64,000 bases of DNA, taken from contig NZ_LR881183.1 in NCBI RefSeq assembly GCF_904067545.1, positions 1,120,277 through 1,184,276 of the forward strand. Reading direction: 5' to 3'. The translations under genes were made by a program, and so were the position numbers. The notes beneath the pieces were generated by a model, which was given only the letters and a program-made list of their open reading frames with translations, was not told the origin of the DNA and did no database searches. This DNA is from Thermococcus camini. GTDB taxonomy: Archaea > Methanobacteriota_B > Thermococci > Thermococcales > Thermococcaceae. This document shows positions 43,261 to 50,832 of the stretch, piece by piece. The first letter of the stretch is position 1. Every line of letters begins with the position of its first letter.

Positions 43261-43872
43261 GTGCCCCTTAGGATTCTCTCCGCAAAGGGAACTAAGGAAG
43301 AAGCCAGACACTTCGCGAGGCTCATGGAGATGTCCGCTCCCCAGTACTTCCCGGCCCTACTGGGGCCGAAGTTCAGGGGCGTTTTTGAGGCACTTTTTCT
43401 GGAAAAGGAAAACCTCTTCAGTCACGAGCATGTGGTTTTTGCCGTCTATGACGGGGAAATCGCAGGAATGCTCCTGGGCTATGACTGGAAAACCAGGGAG
43501 CGGGAGGAGAAGAGAACCGGATGGCTTATGATGAGAATTCTCGGCTTCGACTTCCTGAAGAAGCTTCCAGGGTTCATAAGGGCTTCCCTTAGCTCCGGAA
43601 GGCTTGAGAAAGGCGATTACTACATCAGCAACGTCGCCGTTTACCCCGAATTCAGGGGCAGGAAGATAGGAAAAAGCCTGATGCTCCACGCGGAGGAGAG
43701 GGCAAAAGACATGGCCAAAAGAATGGCACTCGACGTGGAAAAGGACAACGAGATAGCGATAGCGGTCTACAAGAAGCTCGGCTACTCCATTGAGAGGGAG
43801 CACAGCGTTGAGCTTGAAGGGAAGGTCTACATGTTCTACAAGATGGTGAAAGGGCTGAAAGGGGGAAAATAA
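43261..43872 (+). CDS. GNAT-family N-acetyltransferase
   Basis: Acetyl-CoA-dependent N-acetyltransferase, 203 residues. The cofactor-binding motif is VYPEFRGRKIGKSLMLHAEE after ISNVAVYPE; the C-terminal strand and helix hold DNEIAIAVYKKLGY. The N-terminus carries a long insertion (EALFLEKENLFSHEHVVFAV). Start GTG 43261 is preferred to GTG 43252, since GGTGAG at 43251-43256 is in ribosome binding position. Substrate unknown. It is the only rightward gene in a long leftward stretch. Confidence 0.88.
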   Translation: MPLRILSAKGTKEEARHFARLMEMSAPQYFPALLGPKFRGVFEALFLEKENLFSHEHVVFAVYDGEIAGMLLGYDWKTREREEKRTGWLMMRILGFDFLKKLPGFIRASLSSGRLEKGDYYISNVAVYPEFRGRKIGKSLMLHAEERAKDMAKRMALDVEKDNEIAIAVYKKLGYSIEREHSVELEGKVYMFYKMVKGLKGGK

Positions 43873-43880
43873 AGGGCGCC

Positions 43881-45968
43881 TCACCTCAGTATTCTCATCG
43901 CGTTGAAGACCGCTATGAGGGCAACGCCGACGTCCGCAAAGACCGCCTCCCACATCGTCGCATCTCCAAGGATTCCGAGGCCTATGAAGGACAGTTTGAC
44001 CGCTAAGGCAAAGATTATGTTCTGCCATACTATCCTCTGCGTCTTTCTCGCTATCCTGATGCCCCTCGGCAGCTTGGACGGCTTGTCGTCCATTATGACG
44101 ACGTCGGCAGTCTCTATCGCCGCATCGCTTCCCAAAGCACCCATTGCGACACCAACGTCCGCTCTGGCCAGGACGGGAGCATCGTTTATGCCGTCGCCGA
44201 CGAAGACTACCTTTCCCTGCGCCTCCTTTTCAAGCTCCTCTATGACCCTCACCTTGTCCTCCGGCAACAGCTCCGCGTAGAAGCCGTCCAACCCAAGCTG
44301 CCTCGCTATCTCCCCGGCAACGTCTTTGTTGTCTCCCGTGACCATGACGACCTTCTTGATCCCGAGGCGCTTCAGCTCCTTCACAGCGAGCGGGGCGTCA
44401 TCCTTTATCTCGTCCGAGATTATTATGTAGCCGGCGTACTTCCCGTTGATGACGACATGGGCTACCGTCCCCTTAACCCTGCACGTGTCGTGCTCGACCT
44501 TGAACCTGTGGAGAAGCCTGTCGTTTCCGACAAGGACCTCCGTCCCGTCAATCCTCGCCCTGACGCCGTGTCCGGCTATCTCCTCGTACTCGACTATCTC
44601 CGCCTCGTTGATCTCCTCACCGTAAGCTTCACGTATCGCCTTGGCAATCGGGTGGTTCGAGTGGGCCTCAGCCAAGGCCGCGAATCTGATGATTTCCTCC
44701 TCGCTGAAGCCGTTCCTCGTCTCCACTCGGGTGACCTTGAAGACTCCCTTGGTGAGCGTTCCAGTCTTGTCAAAGGCCACTATGCTTGCTTCCTTGAGGG
44801 CATCGAGGTAGTTGGAGCCCTTGACGAGGATTCCCTCCCTCGCTGCCCTGCCTATTCCTCCAAAGTAGCCGAGCGGAATCGACAGGACTAGAGCACACGG
44901 GCACGAGATAACGAGTATCACCAGGGCCCTGTAGATCCACGGGGTGAACGGTTCCCCCGTGAGGAGCGGAGGGACTACGGCTATAAGTGCAGCTATGCCG
45001 ACGACGGCTGGGGTGTAGTAGTGAGCGAAGCGCGTTATGAACTTCTCCGTCTTGGCCTTTCTCGCGCTGGCGTTCTCGACGAGCTCAAGGATGCGTGAGA
45101 TGGTGGACTCGCTCAGCTCCTTGGTCACCTGGACTTTGAGGACGCCCGATAGGTTGACCATGCCGGATAGGATTTCCTCCCCCTCCTTCACCGTCCTGGG
45201 AACGCTTTCCCCGGTTAAAGCGGAGGTGTCGACGGTCGACTCACCCTCGATGATAACTCCATCAACGGGAACCCTCTCACCGGGCTTGATGATGATAACG
45301 TCTCCAACCTTCAGCTCCTCCGGCTTCACTTTGATTATCTCACCGTCTCTAAGCAGGTTCGCATACTCTGCCTTGAGGGCAAGCAGTGCCTTTATGGAGC
45401 GCCTTGACCTGTCCACTGCCAGGTCCTGGAAGAACTCTCCCACGACGTAGAAGAGCATTACCGCCACTCCTTCCGGATACTCCCTGATGAGGAAAGCTCC
45501 TATAGTGGCTATCGCGATAAGGAAGTTCTCGTCGAAGAGGTTGCCGTGGATGGAGTTGACGACTGCACTCCTAAGAACCCTCCAGCCGGAGATGAGGTAG
45601 CTGGCGAGGAAGATGCCGAAGACAAAAGCGTCGTCTATGCCGTAGTGGTAGCGCATTACTATACCTATTGCAAACAGGGCCAGAGAAACTCCGATCTGGT
45701 ACACCGTTTTTCTGAAGTCACCCCCGTCATGCTCATGGCTATGCCCGTGGTCGTGTCCGTGACCGTGATCGTCAGCTTCCATGACCTCAACGTCCGGCTC
45801 GACCTTCTTGATGATCTCTTTGGCCTTCTCAACGTCATCCTCTATGATGGCCTCCTTGGTGGCGAAGTTGACCAGCGCAAACTCAAAGCCCTCCTTCTTA
45901 AGGGCATCTTCTATCTCGTAGGCGCAGCTCGCGCAGTCGAGCCCCCCAAGGATGAGCTTCTGTGGCAT
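43881..45968 (-). CDS. Zn/Cd/Pb-type P-type ATPase
   Basis: P1B-2 heavy-metal ATPase, 695 residues. The N-terminal HMA-like domain has DCASCA (GGLDCASCAYEIEDAL), followed by a His-rich stretch (DDHGHGHDHGHSHEHDGGD), and helix 6 has the CPC motif in the P1B-2 context (VISCPCALVLSIPLGYFGG) with a conserved Lys. TGESVPR, DKTGTLTKGVF, and GDGINDAPVLARADVGVAMG are present, with Asp in the last helix (VFADVGVALIAVFNAMRIL). It exports Zn(II), Cd(II) or Pb(II). ATG 45968 follows GGAGGTGAAGTG; it overlaps the ArsR gene stop by one base. Confidence 0.95.
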   Translation of the reverse strand: MPQKLILGGLDCASCAYEIEDALKKEGFEFALVNFATKEAIIEDDVEKAKEIIKKVEPDVEVMEADDHGHGHDHGHSHEHDGGDFRKTVYQIGVSLALFAIGIVMRYHYGIDDAFVFGIFLASYLISGWRVLRSAVVNSIHGNLFDENFLIAIATIGAFLIREYPEGVAVMLFYVVGEFFQDLAVDRSRRSIKALLALKAEYANLLRDGEIIKVKPEELKVGDVIIIKPGERVPVDGVIIEGESTVDTSALTGESVPRTVKEGEEILSGMVNLSGVLKVQVTKELSESTISRILELVENASARKAKTEKFITRFAHYYTPAVVGIAALIAVVPPLLTGEPFTPWIYRALVILVISCPCALVLSIPLGYFGGIGRAAREGILVKGSNYLDALKEASIVAFDKTGTLTKGVFKVTRVETRNGFSEEEIIRFAALAEAHSNHPIAKAIREAYGEEINEAEIVEYEEIAGHGVRARIDGTEVLVGNDRLLHRFKVEHDTCRVKGTVAHVVINGKYAGYIIISDEIKDDAPLAVKELKRLGIKKVVMVTGDNKDVAGEIARQLGLDGFYAELLPEDKVRVIEELEKEAQGKVVFVGDGINDAPVLARADVGVAMGALGSDAAIETADVVIMDDKPSKLPRGIRIARKTQRIVWQNIIFALAVKLSFIGLGILGDATMWEAVFADVGVALIAVFNAMRILR

Positions 45969-46324
45969 CACTTCACCTCCGAGAGGTGTGCGAGAGCAGT
46001 TCTCAGGATTCCCCGGATGTGCTCGTCGTCGAGACGGTAGAAGACGTTCTTGCCGTCCTTGCGGTAAGTTACTATCTTTCTGTCCTTGAGGATGCGGAGC
46101 TGGTGAGAAATCGCCGAAACTGAAAGCTTGGTTATCGCGGAGAGGTCGCAGGTGCAGAGCTCCCCCGCTTCCATCAGCGCGAGCAGGATTTTGAGCCTCG
46201 TGGGGTTCCCGAGGGCGTCGAAAAAGTCCGCCGCTTCCAATACAGCCTCCTCCTCTGGAATTTTTGCCTGAGCCTCCAGTATTTTATCAAGGTGTTCCTC
46301 ATACACCTTACACACTTCAGTCAT
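45968..46324 (-). CDS. ArsR/SmtB-family metal-sensing repressor
   Basis: Winged-helix repressor, 118 residues. FDALGNPTRLKILLALMEAG leads into ELCTCDLSAITKLSVSAISH, the CxC metal motif and DNA-recognition helix, and DGKNVFYRLDDEH forms the wing. The N-terminal CKVYEEH adds a Cys. CadC-type sensors bind Cd/Pb/Zn through these Cys, and the divalent ion releases them from DNA. It is cotranscribed with the ATPase it likely controls (1-bp overlap). ATG 46324 follows GGAGGTGATAAAAA. An operator lies upstream. Confidence 0.95.
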   Translation of the reverse strand: MTEVCKVYEEHLDKILEAQAKIPEEEAVLEAADFFDALGNPTRLKILLALMEAGELCTCDLSAITKLSVSAISHQLRILKDRKIVTYRKDGKNVFYRLDDEHIRGILRTALAHLSEVK

Positions 46325-46339
46325 TTTTTATCACCTCCA

Positions 46340-46361
46340 CATTTGAGCAATTGCGCAAATG
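46340..46361 (-). promoter_or_regulatory. ArsR operator and promoter of the Zn/Cd operon
   Basis: CATTTG-A-GCAATTGC-G-CAAATG is a 22-bp inverted repeat with mismatch only at the two marked positions. The central TGxxCAATTGxxCA pattern matches ArsR/SmtB/CadC sites. On the coding strand TTTATAAAA at 46363-46371 is the TATA box, so the operator sits just downstream of it and binding would block initiation. It controls the ArsR-ATPase operon by autoregulation. Confidence 0.75.
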
Positions 46362-46398
46362 TTTTATAAACTTTGTCATTTCGAAACCCGTCGAAAAA

Positions 46399-47535
46399 TC
46401 AGAGCAGAAGTATCAAAATCGAAATCCCCAATGCGATCAGAAAATACGGAATCGAATACCTGTGGAAGTCCCTCATGCCAATCCCTGAGATACGGAGGGC
46501 TATGAGGTTTGCGAGGGAGCCGATTATCATCCCGGTGCCGCCTAGGTTCACACCGAGTGCAAGGGGAAGCCACTCCGGTTTTGAGCCGAGGAAGAGGACC
46601 GTCGCCGGAACGTTGCTGATTAGCTGGCTCAGACCGGCCGAGGCAAGGAACAGCGCCAGTCCCCCGGAGGGGAACCCATATCCCGAGATCAAACGCGCAA
46701 TCTCTCCAAAGTCCGCGAATATGAGGGCGAAGGCCAGAACTAGCGCCCAGTCAAAGCCGAGCAGAGCCTCCCTTCCAAGGGCGAGCAGAACTACCAGCGT
46801 CAGGGGAAGCGTCCAGAGCGGATTCCCGGTTTCCGCAAGGAGAACATCGGTTATCAGTAGAAAAGACGAGGCTAAGAGTAATCGCCCATTAACCGCCATG
46901 GGAGGCAGTTTTTCGAGGGTTAGCGGCTTCTCCCGCAGGATGAGTATGGAGAGCAGGATGATAACGAGCCAGAGGAGGACGAAGGGGAGCATTGCCCCCG
47001 TAAACTCCACGAAGGAAAGTCCATAGGCGTTCCAGATCATGATGTTCTGGGGGTTGCCGATCGGCGTTAGTGAAGAGCCCACGTTTGCCGCTATGGCCGA
47101 GAGCGTAACGGCGCGGGCGGTGTCTATCCCCGCGAGCCGGGAAGTGATGACGACCAGCGGGATGAAGACGAGCATGGCTGTATCGTTCATTATCACGGCG
47201 GAGGAGAGAGCTACGGTGGGAATGAGGAGGAGCATCAGTTTCCGCTCGGAGCCGCCGGAGAGTGATATGAGTCTGATGGAAAGACGGGTGAAGATTCCCG
47301 ACAGCTCAAGGCCCTTTGAGACCAGTATGAGGGACGTTATCAACGTCAGGCTTTCCCAATCGATGAGGGAAGGGGTTCTCCGGAGAAGGGAGGGGTCATT
47401 GAGCGTGAGAACTATGTATAGGACAAGAAGCAATGAAAGGAACCACTCCCGCTTGATGAAATCCTCCAGTCTATCAACCGCCGTGTCTGTGAACCTCCTC
47501 TGTAAGGCCGTAATCCGGGACGATTTCATTCCCAT
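46399..47535 (-). CDS. ArsB/NhaD-type anion or arsenite transporter
   Basis: Membrane transporter of 378 residues, about ten helices, of the ion-transporter superfamily that includes ArsB, NhaD and SLC13 anion carriers. LSSAVIMNDTAMLVFIPLVV and ANVGSSLTPIGNPQNIMIWN are the two diagnostic half-repeats, with LSQLISNVPATVLFL as the second-repeat counterpart. It could expel arsenite or move another anion. No arsenate reductase is nearby. The 5' end overlaps the 47474-47944 gene by 62 bp; no better start is visible nearby, so part of the N-terminus (residues 1-20) may not be translated. Confidence 0.85.
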   Translation of the reverse strand: MGMKSSRITALQRRFTDTAVDRLEDFIKREWFLSLLLVLYIVLTLNDPSLLRRTPSLIDWESLTLITSLILVSKGLELSGIFTRLSIRLISLSGGSERKLMLLLIPTVALSSAVIMNDTAMLVFIPLVVITSRLAGIDTARAVTLSAIAANVGSSLTPIGNPQNIMIWNAYGLSFVEFTGAMLPFVLLWLVIILLSILILREKPLTLEKLPPMAVNGRLLLASSFLLITDVLLAETGNPLWTLPLTLVVLLALGREALLGFDWALVLAFALIFADFGEIARLISGYGFPSGGLALFLASAGLSQLISNVPATVLFLGSKPEWLPLALGVNLGGTGMIIGSLANLIALRISGIGMRDFHRYSIPYFLIALGISILILLL

Positions 47536-47944
47536 CGGCAGAGACGCGGACGTGGAGGACTATAAAGCTTTTCCATGCAACCGGAACGACCCAGCAGTTC
47601 TCTGCACGGAACTCCGCAGCCCCAAGAACGCGGAGCTCCTTGAGGATTTCCCCGGCTTTATCCCTCACCTCAGCCGGGTCAATTTCACCGGAGTACGCTC
47701 CGGGCAGTCCCTTAGGCAGAGGAGACCCAGTTTCGGGGTTGTAGTGAAGCCTGTCCACTGCGAAGCTCAGGTACATCACGGGGACGTCAACGTGAAGGCC
47801 ATGGGGTGTGCGGTGGACTATTGGCGTCCCCGGTGTGAGAAAAGGCAGGGCACTTTTCACGGTCTCTATGGCCTTTTCAGCCGTTTCCGGGGAGAGTTCC
47901 TTCCAGGCCTTCGTTTCCCTTATCGGCGGTGGAATGGGCGGCAT
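47474..47944 (-). CDS. Conserved hypothetical protein
   Basis: Cytoplasmic protein of 156 residues without recognised domain. Its start has GGAGGTCTTACC as ribosome binding site, and a GTTATAC TATA element at about 48000-48006 precedes it. HGLHVDVPVMYLSFAVDRLH and AENCWVVPVAWKSFIVLHVR are the best-conserved-looking segments. Its 3' end overlaps the following transporter gene by 62 bp, so the two are coupled. Sits next to merA; function unknown. Confidence 0.65.
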   Translation of the reverse strand: MPPIPPPIRETKAWKELSPETAEKAIETVKSALPFLTPGTPIVHRTPHGLHVDVPVMYLSFAVDRLHYNPETGSPLPKGLPGAYSGEIDPAEVRDKAGEILKELRVLGAAEFRAENCWVVPVAWKSFIVLHVRVSADGNEIVPDYGLTEEVHRHGG

Positions 47945-48042
47945 GGTAAGACCTCCTCGACGGAACGCACCTGCACACTAAGAACGTAGAACAATGCCGT
48001 ATAACCTTTTGGGAAGTCAGCCGCCCAGCACAATAGTGGCTT

Positions 48043-49443
48043 TCACATCGCACAGCAGGGCATCTTTGAGACGTCACCTTTGAAGGAAAGCGCAACGAGC
48101 TTTATGGCCTCGCTCATAGTCGGGAAGACGTGGAGCGTGTCTGTGACCTCATCCACCGTCATCCTGTTTCTTATCATCATCCCCGCCTCGTGGATCATCT
48201 CGGCGGCGTTGTGGGCGAGGATATGGACCCCGAGGATTTCCTTCGTTCTGGCATCGACCACCATCTTTATGAGTCCCCTCTCCTCGCCGGTGATGAGGGC
48301 CTTCGGGACGTTCGAGAACTCCACCGTGCTGCAGAGGCACTTCGCGACCTTTTGCGCATCCCCATCGGTCAAACCCACGCTTGCGAGCTGCGGGTCCGTA
48401 AAGACGACCCTCGGCACTGCCCTGTAGTCCATCTCAACGTTTCTGCCCTCAAGGGCGTTCCCCGCCGCGGTAAAGCCCTCCTTGGCGGCGACGGTCTCAA
48501 GCATGGGTTCACCTATGACATCTCCGGCGGCGTAGATGTTTTCACCTGCCTTCAGGGTTTTATCCACGATCACAAAGCCCTTCCCGTCGGTTTTAACATC
48601 GGTGTTCTCAAGACCCAACCCTTCAGTGTTCGGCTCCCTCCCGGTTGCGAAGAAAAGGTACTCCCCTTCAAACGTACTTTCCCTTTCCCCGACCTCGGCA
48701 TGAACCTTAACTCCATCCCCCATCCTCTCAAGGAACTTTATCCTCACGGAGGTGTTCACGTTAATGCCTTCCTGGCTTAAGATGTCCTCAAGCTCTATTG
48801 CCAGCTCGGGCTCCGCCTGGGGCATTATCCTGACGCTCCTCTGAAGGAGGGTCACCTCAGCCCCGGCCCTCGCAAAGATCTGGGCAAACTCCAGCGCCTG
48901 CGCTCTTCCGCCGATAATCACAACCGACTCCGGGACGTCTTTAAGCTTAAGGGCCTCGACGTGCGTTAAGATTCTGCCCCTGGCCTTCTCCACTCCTCTT
49001 ATGGGCAGAATCCTCGCCCTTGCCCCCGTCGCAATGAGGGCCTTCCCAAACCCAACTTTCTCGCCGTTCACCAGGACTTCACGGTTTGATTTGAACCCCG
49101 CGGAACCGCTGATGTAGTCAACGTTATCAAGACTCTCAAGAACCTCCTCATACTTCTCTCTCCTGAGAAACTTCACGAGCTCGTCTTTTCCATTTAACAG
49201 CTCTCCAAAATCGAACCTCTCCTCCCTAAGAACCATTCCGGCGTAATGGTGCTTTAAGGCCCTCTTCCTGAGCTCAAGAGCCGTTAGAATGTACTTTGTG
49301 GGGACGCAGCCGACGTTTACGCACGTCCCTCCAATCGGCCCCCTGTTGACCATGAGGGTTTTTACACCGAGCTCGTTGGCCCTCAGGGCAGCGGCAAAAC
49401 CGGCGGCTCCGCCCCCAACAATGAGAAAATCATACTCTTTCAT
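48043..49443 (-). CDS. merA: MerA-like mercuric reductase / pyridine nucleotide-disulfide oxidoreductase
   Basis: FAD-dependent disulfide oxidoreductase, 466 residues. IVGGGAAGFAAALRANELGV binds FAD; GTCVNVGCVPTK is the redox-active Cys pair in the exact MerA form; GGRAQALEFAQIFARAGAEV is the NAD(P)H site; YAAGDVIGE follows. The C-terminus ends PCCAM, the vicinal Cys pair that mercuric reductases use to pass Hg(II) to the active site. The usual N-terminal HMA domain is absent, but an HMA protein is encoded two genes upstream. Reduction of Hg(II) or another soft metal is likely; a general thiol-disulfide role is the alternative. Confidence 0.93.
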   Translation of the reverse strand: MKEYDFLIVGGGAAGFAAALRANELGVKTLMVNRGPIGGTCVNVGCVPTKYILTALELRKRALKHHYAGMVLREERFDFGELLNGKDELVKFLRREKYEEVLESLDNVDYISGSAGFKSNREVLVNGEKVGFGKALIATGARARILPIRGVEKARGRILTHVEALKLKDVPESVVIIGGRAQALEFAQIFARAGAEVTLLQRSVRIMPQAEPELAIELEDILSQEGINVNTSVRIKFLERMGDGVKVHAEVGERESTFEGEYLFFATGREPNTEGLGLENTDVKTDGKGFVIVDKTLKAGENIYAAGDVIGEPMLETVAAKEGFTAAGNALEGRNVEMDYRAVPRVVFTDPQLASVGLTDGDAQKVAKCLCSTVEFSNVPKALITGEERGLIKMVVDARTKEILGVHILAHNAAEMIHEAGMMIRNRMTVDEVTDTLHVFPTMSEAIKLVALSFKGDVSKMPCCAM

Positions 49444-49474
49444 ACCAACGGCCCCTTAAAATGTTAAAAAGGAG

Positions 49475-49702
49475 TCAGAAGTGCATGTGGCCGCAACCAC
49501 CCCTGCGGTGCCCCATGTGGTGCCCGTGATGAGAGTGCCCGTGATGAGAGTGGCCCCCCATGCCCCCGATGTACTTCTCGGGGTTTGCCTCGAACTCCAC
49601 CTTGCATCCCGGGGAGCAGAAGTAGTAGACCTTTCCACCATACTCGGCTTTAAGTCCGGTGTCCTCACTCACCTCCATTCCGCAGACCGGATCAATCGGC
49701 AT
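49475..49702 (-). CDS. YHS-domain protein with His-rich tail
   Basis: 75 residues. The YHS metal-binding domain is DPVCGMEV and YYFCSPGCKVEFEANPEKY, with two conserved Cys; the C-terminal tail HSHHGHSHHGHHMGHRRGG is nearly all His and Gly. YHS domains bind copper or other metals, and some mer and czc systems have them. The gene begins directly after the HMA gene and its stop precedes merA by about 30 bp, so the three are one transcript. It is probably a cytoplasmic metal buffer. Confidence 0.9.
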   Translation of the reverse strand: MPIDPVCGMEVSEDTGLKAEYGGKVYYFCSPGCKVEFEANPEKYIGGMGGHSHHGHSHHGHHMGHRRGGCGHMHF

Positions 49703-49909
49703 TCAGGCCACCTCCACTTCGTAGCCGTACCTTTCGATGGCCTTAACTATGTCCTCAAGGCGCACCTTCCCAGGGTCAAACTCCACAACGGCCTTCTTTT
49801 CCTCAAGGCTAACGTTTCCCTTGGCACCGACGCTCTCTATGGCCTTGGTTATTCTCATGACGCAGTGGCTGCAGCTCATATTCGGTATCTTCAACACGAC
49901 TTCGGTCAT
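49703..49909 (-). CDS. HMA-domain metallochaperone
   Basis: 68-residue heavy-metal-associated domain protein. KIPNMSCSHCVMRITKAIES has the C-x-x-C metal motif and IVKAIERYGYEVEVA the closing strand, as in MerP, CopZ and Atx1. It probably delivers the metal to MerA or CopA. Start ATG 49909 follows GGTGATGCAA; upstream ATGs are part of that site. The metal-island promoter block is 33 bp upstream. Confidence 0.9.
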   Translation of the reverse strand: MTEVVLKIPNMSCSHCVMRITKAIESVGAKGNVSLEEKKAVVEFDPGKVRLEDIVKAIERYGYEVEVA

Positions 49910-49941
49910 TTGCATCACCGATAAAAGCTAAGGGGGAAAGC

Positions 49942-49971
49942 TTATGGGGCTTATCGTTGCCAGAATGGAAA
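49942..49971 (-). promoter_or_regulatory. Metal-island promoter block upstream of HMA-YHS-merA operon
   Basis: TATGGGGCTTATCG at 49943-49956, GGAAA ending at 49971; 12 of 14 positions equal the copies at 38981 and 39403. It is 33 bp before the ATG of the HMA gene. Confidence 0.55.
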
Positions 49972-50003
49972 CCGGAAACCGAACGTATAAACAAAAGTGA
50001 AAA

Positions 50004-50381
50004 TTAAAGGGAGTCTATGATGGCCTTCACCTGCTCCTCCATGGGCCTCATCAGCTCGACAACCTTCTCTCCTGCGATCTTCCAGGCGACGCTCGGCAGG
50101 GTAACGCCGAGGTAGTTGCCCTCCTCAGTCCTGTAGCCGAAGCCGGTGCACGGGAGCAGGGCACCTATGTTGGGGTCTATCTTTACCAGCTCCTCAACGA
50201 GCTCGCTGTGGCAGATGAAGAGCAGGTGGTAGTCGGCTATTATCCCGTTTTCCGTCTCGGTTATAGCTACCGGAATGCGCTCACCGATGAGCAGAAAGCC
50301 CGCTTCCTCCAGCTTTTTCTTGAAGCGCTCCCAGAGGAAGTCTAGATCCTCGTCAAAACGCCTGACGTAGTAGAACTCCAT
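50004..50381 (-). CDS. DUF302 protein
   Basis: 125-residue single DUF302 domain (DLDFLWERFKKKLEEAGFLL, then LLFICHSELVEELVKIDPNI and LLPCTGFGYRTEEGNYLGVT). As in the protein at 41600, a Cys precedes and another lies in the LPC motif. Start ATG 50381 has GGAGGTGGCTGGC. It is downstream of the CoA-binding gene by 15 bp and presumably shares its transcript. Function unknown; family members occur with redox and metal genes. Confidence 0.85.
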   Translation of the reverse strand: MEFYYVRRFDEDLDFLWERFKKKLEEAGFLLIGERIPVAITETENGIIADYHLLFICHSELVEELVKIDPNIGALLPCTGFGYRTEEGNYLGVTLPSVAWKIAGEKVVELMRPMEEQVKAIIDSL

Positions 50382-50396
50382 GCCAGCCACCTCCGT

Positions 50397-50768
50397 TCAG
50401 CCCGAAGTTTCTACCATTATGCATTTCCAAAAGCTGTACTCCACGCCTTCCTCATCGAGAAACCTGGCTATCTCATCGCTCTCCGCCCCCGGCTGGAACC
50501 AGAGCCTTTTGAAGCCTGCTTCAACGGCTTCCTTTGCGACCTGAAGCCCAACGTGGGGCGGAACCACAAAAACTATCACGTCAACGTCCCCGGGAAGCTC
50601 TCGAACGCTCCTGTAGCACCTGAGGCCCTCAATCTCGTCATACTTGGGGTTAACCGGAAGAACCTCAAAGCCCTTACCAAGCAGATCCCTGAGTATTACG
50701 TTGCCGTACTTGTCCGGGTTAGGGCTTGCTCCAACGAGGGCTATCCTCCTGAAGCCATCCACATTCAT
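50397..50768 (-). CDS. CoA-binding protein (CoA_binding_2 family)
   Basis: 123-residue Rossmann-fold protein. VGASPNPDKYGNVILRDLL is the CoA/NAD-binding loop, and VDVIVFVVPPHVGL with FQPGAESDEIARFL are typical. It resembles E. coli YccU and small archaeal CoA-binding proteins, which bind coenzyme A; the biological role is unknown. ATG 50768 directly follows GGAGG, and GTG 50762 with better spacing is possible. Upstream of DUF302 by 15 bp. Confidence 0.88.
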   Translation of the reverse strand: MNVDGFRRIALVGASPNPDKYGNVILRDLLGKGFEVLPVNPKYDEIEGLRCYRSVRELPGDVDVIVFVVPPHVGLQVAKEAVEAGFKRLWFQPGAESDEIARFLDEEGVEYSFWKCIMVETSG

Positions 50769-50832
50769 CCTCCACACCTAAGCTGAAATCAATTTCACCC
50801 TTTTTATTCATTGCGGGCCAAAAATGAATAAC

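Noticed and set aside
46399-47535. Arsenic-resistance operon
   Set aside because: The carrier is ArsB/NhaD-like, but no arsenate reductase or ArsA ATPase is adjacent and the nearby ArsR gene clearly belongs to the Zn/Cd ATPase; substrate left open.
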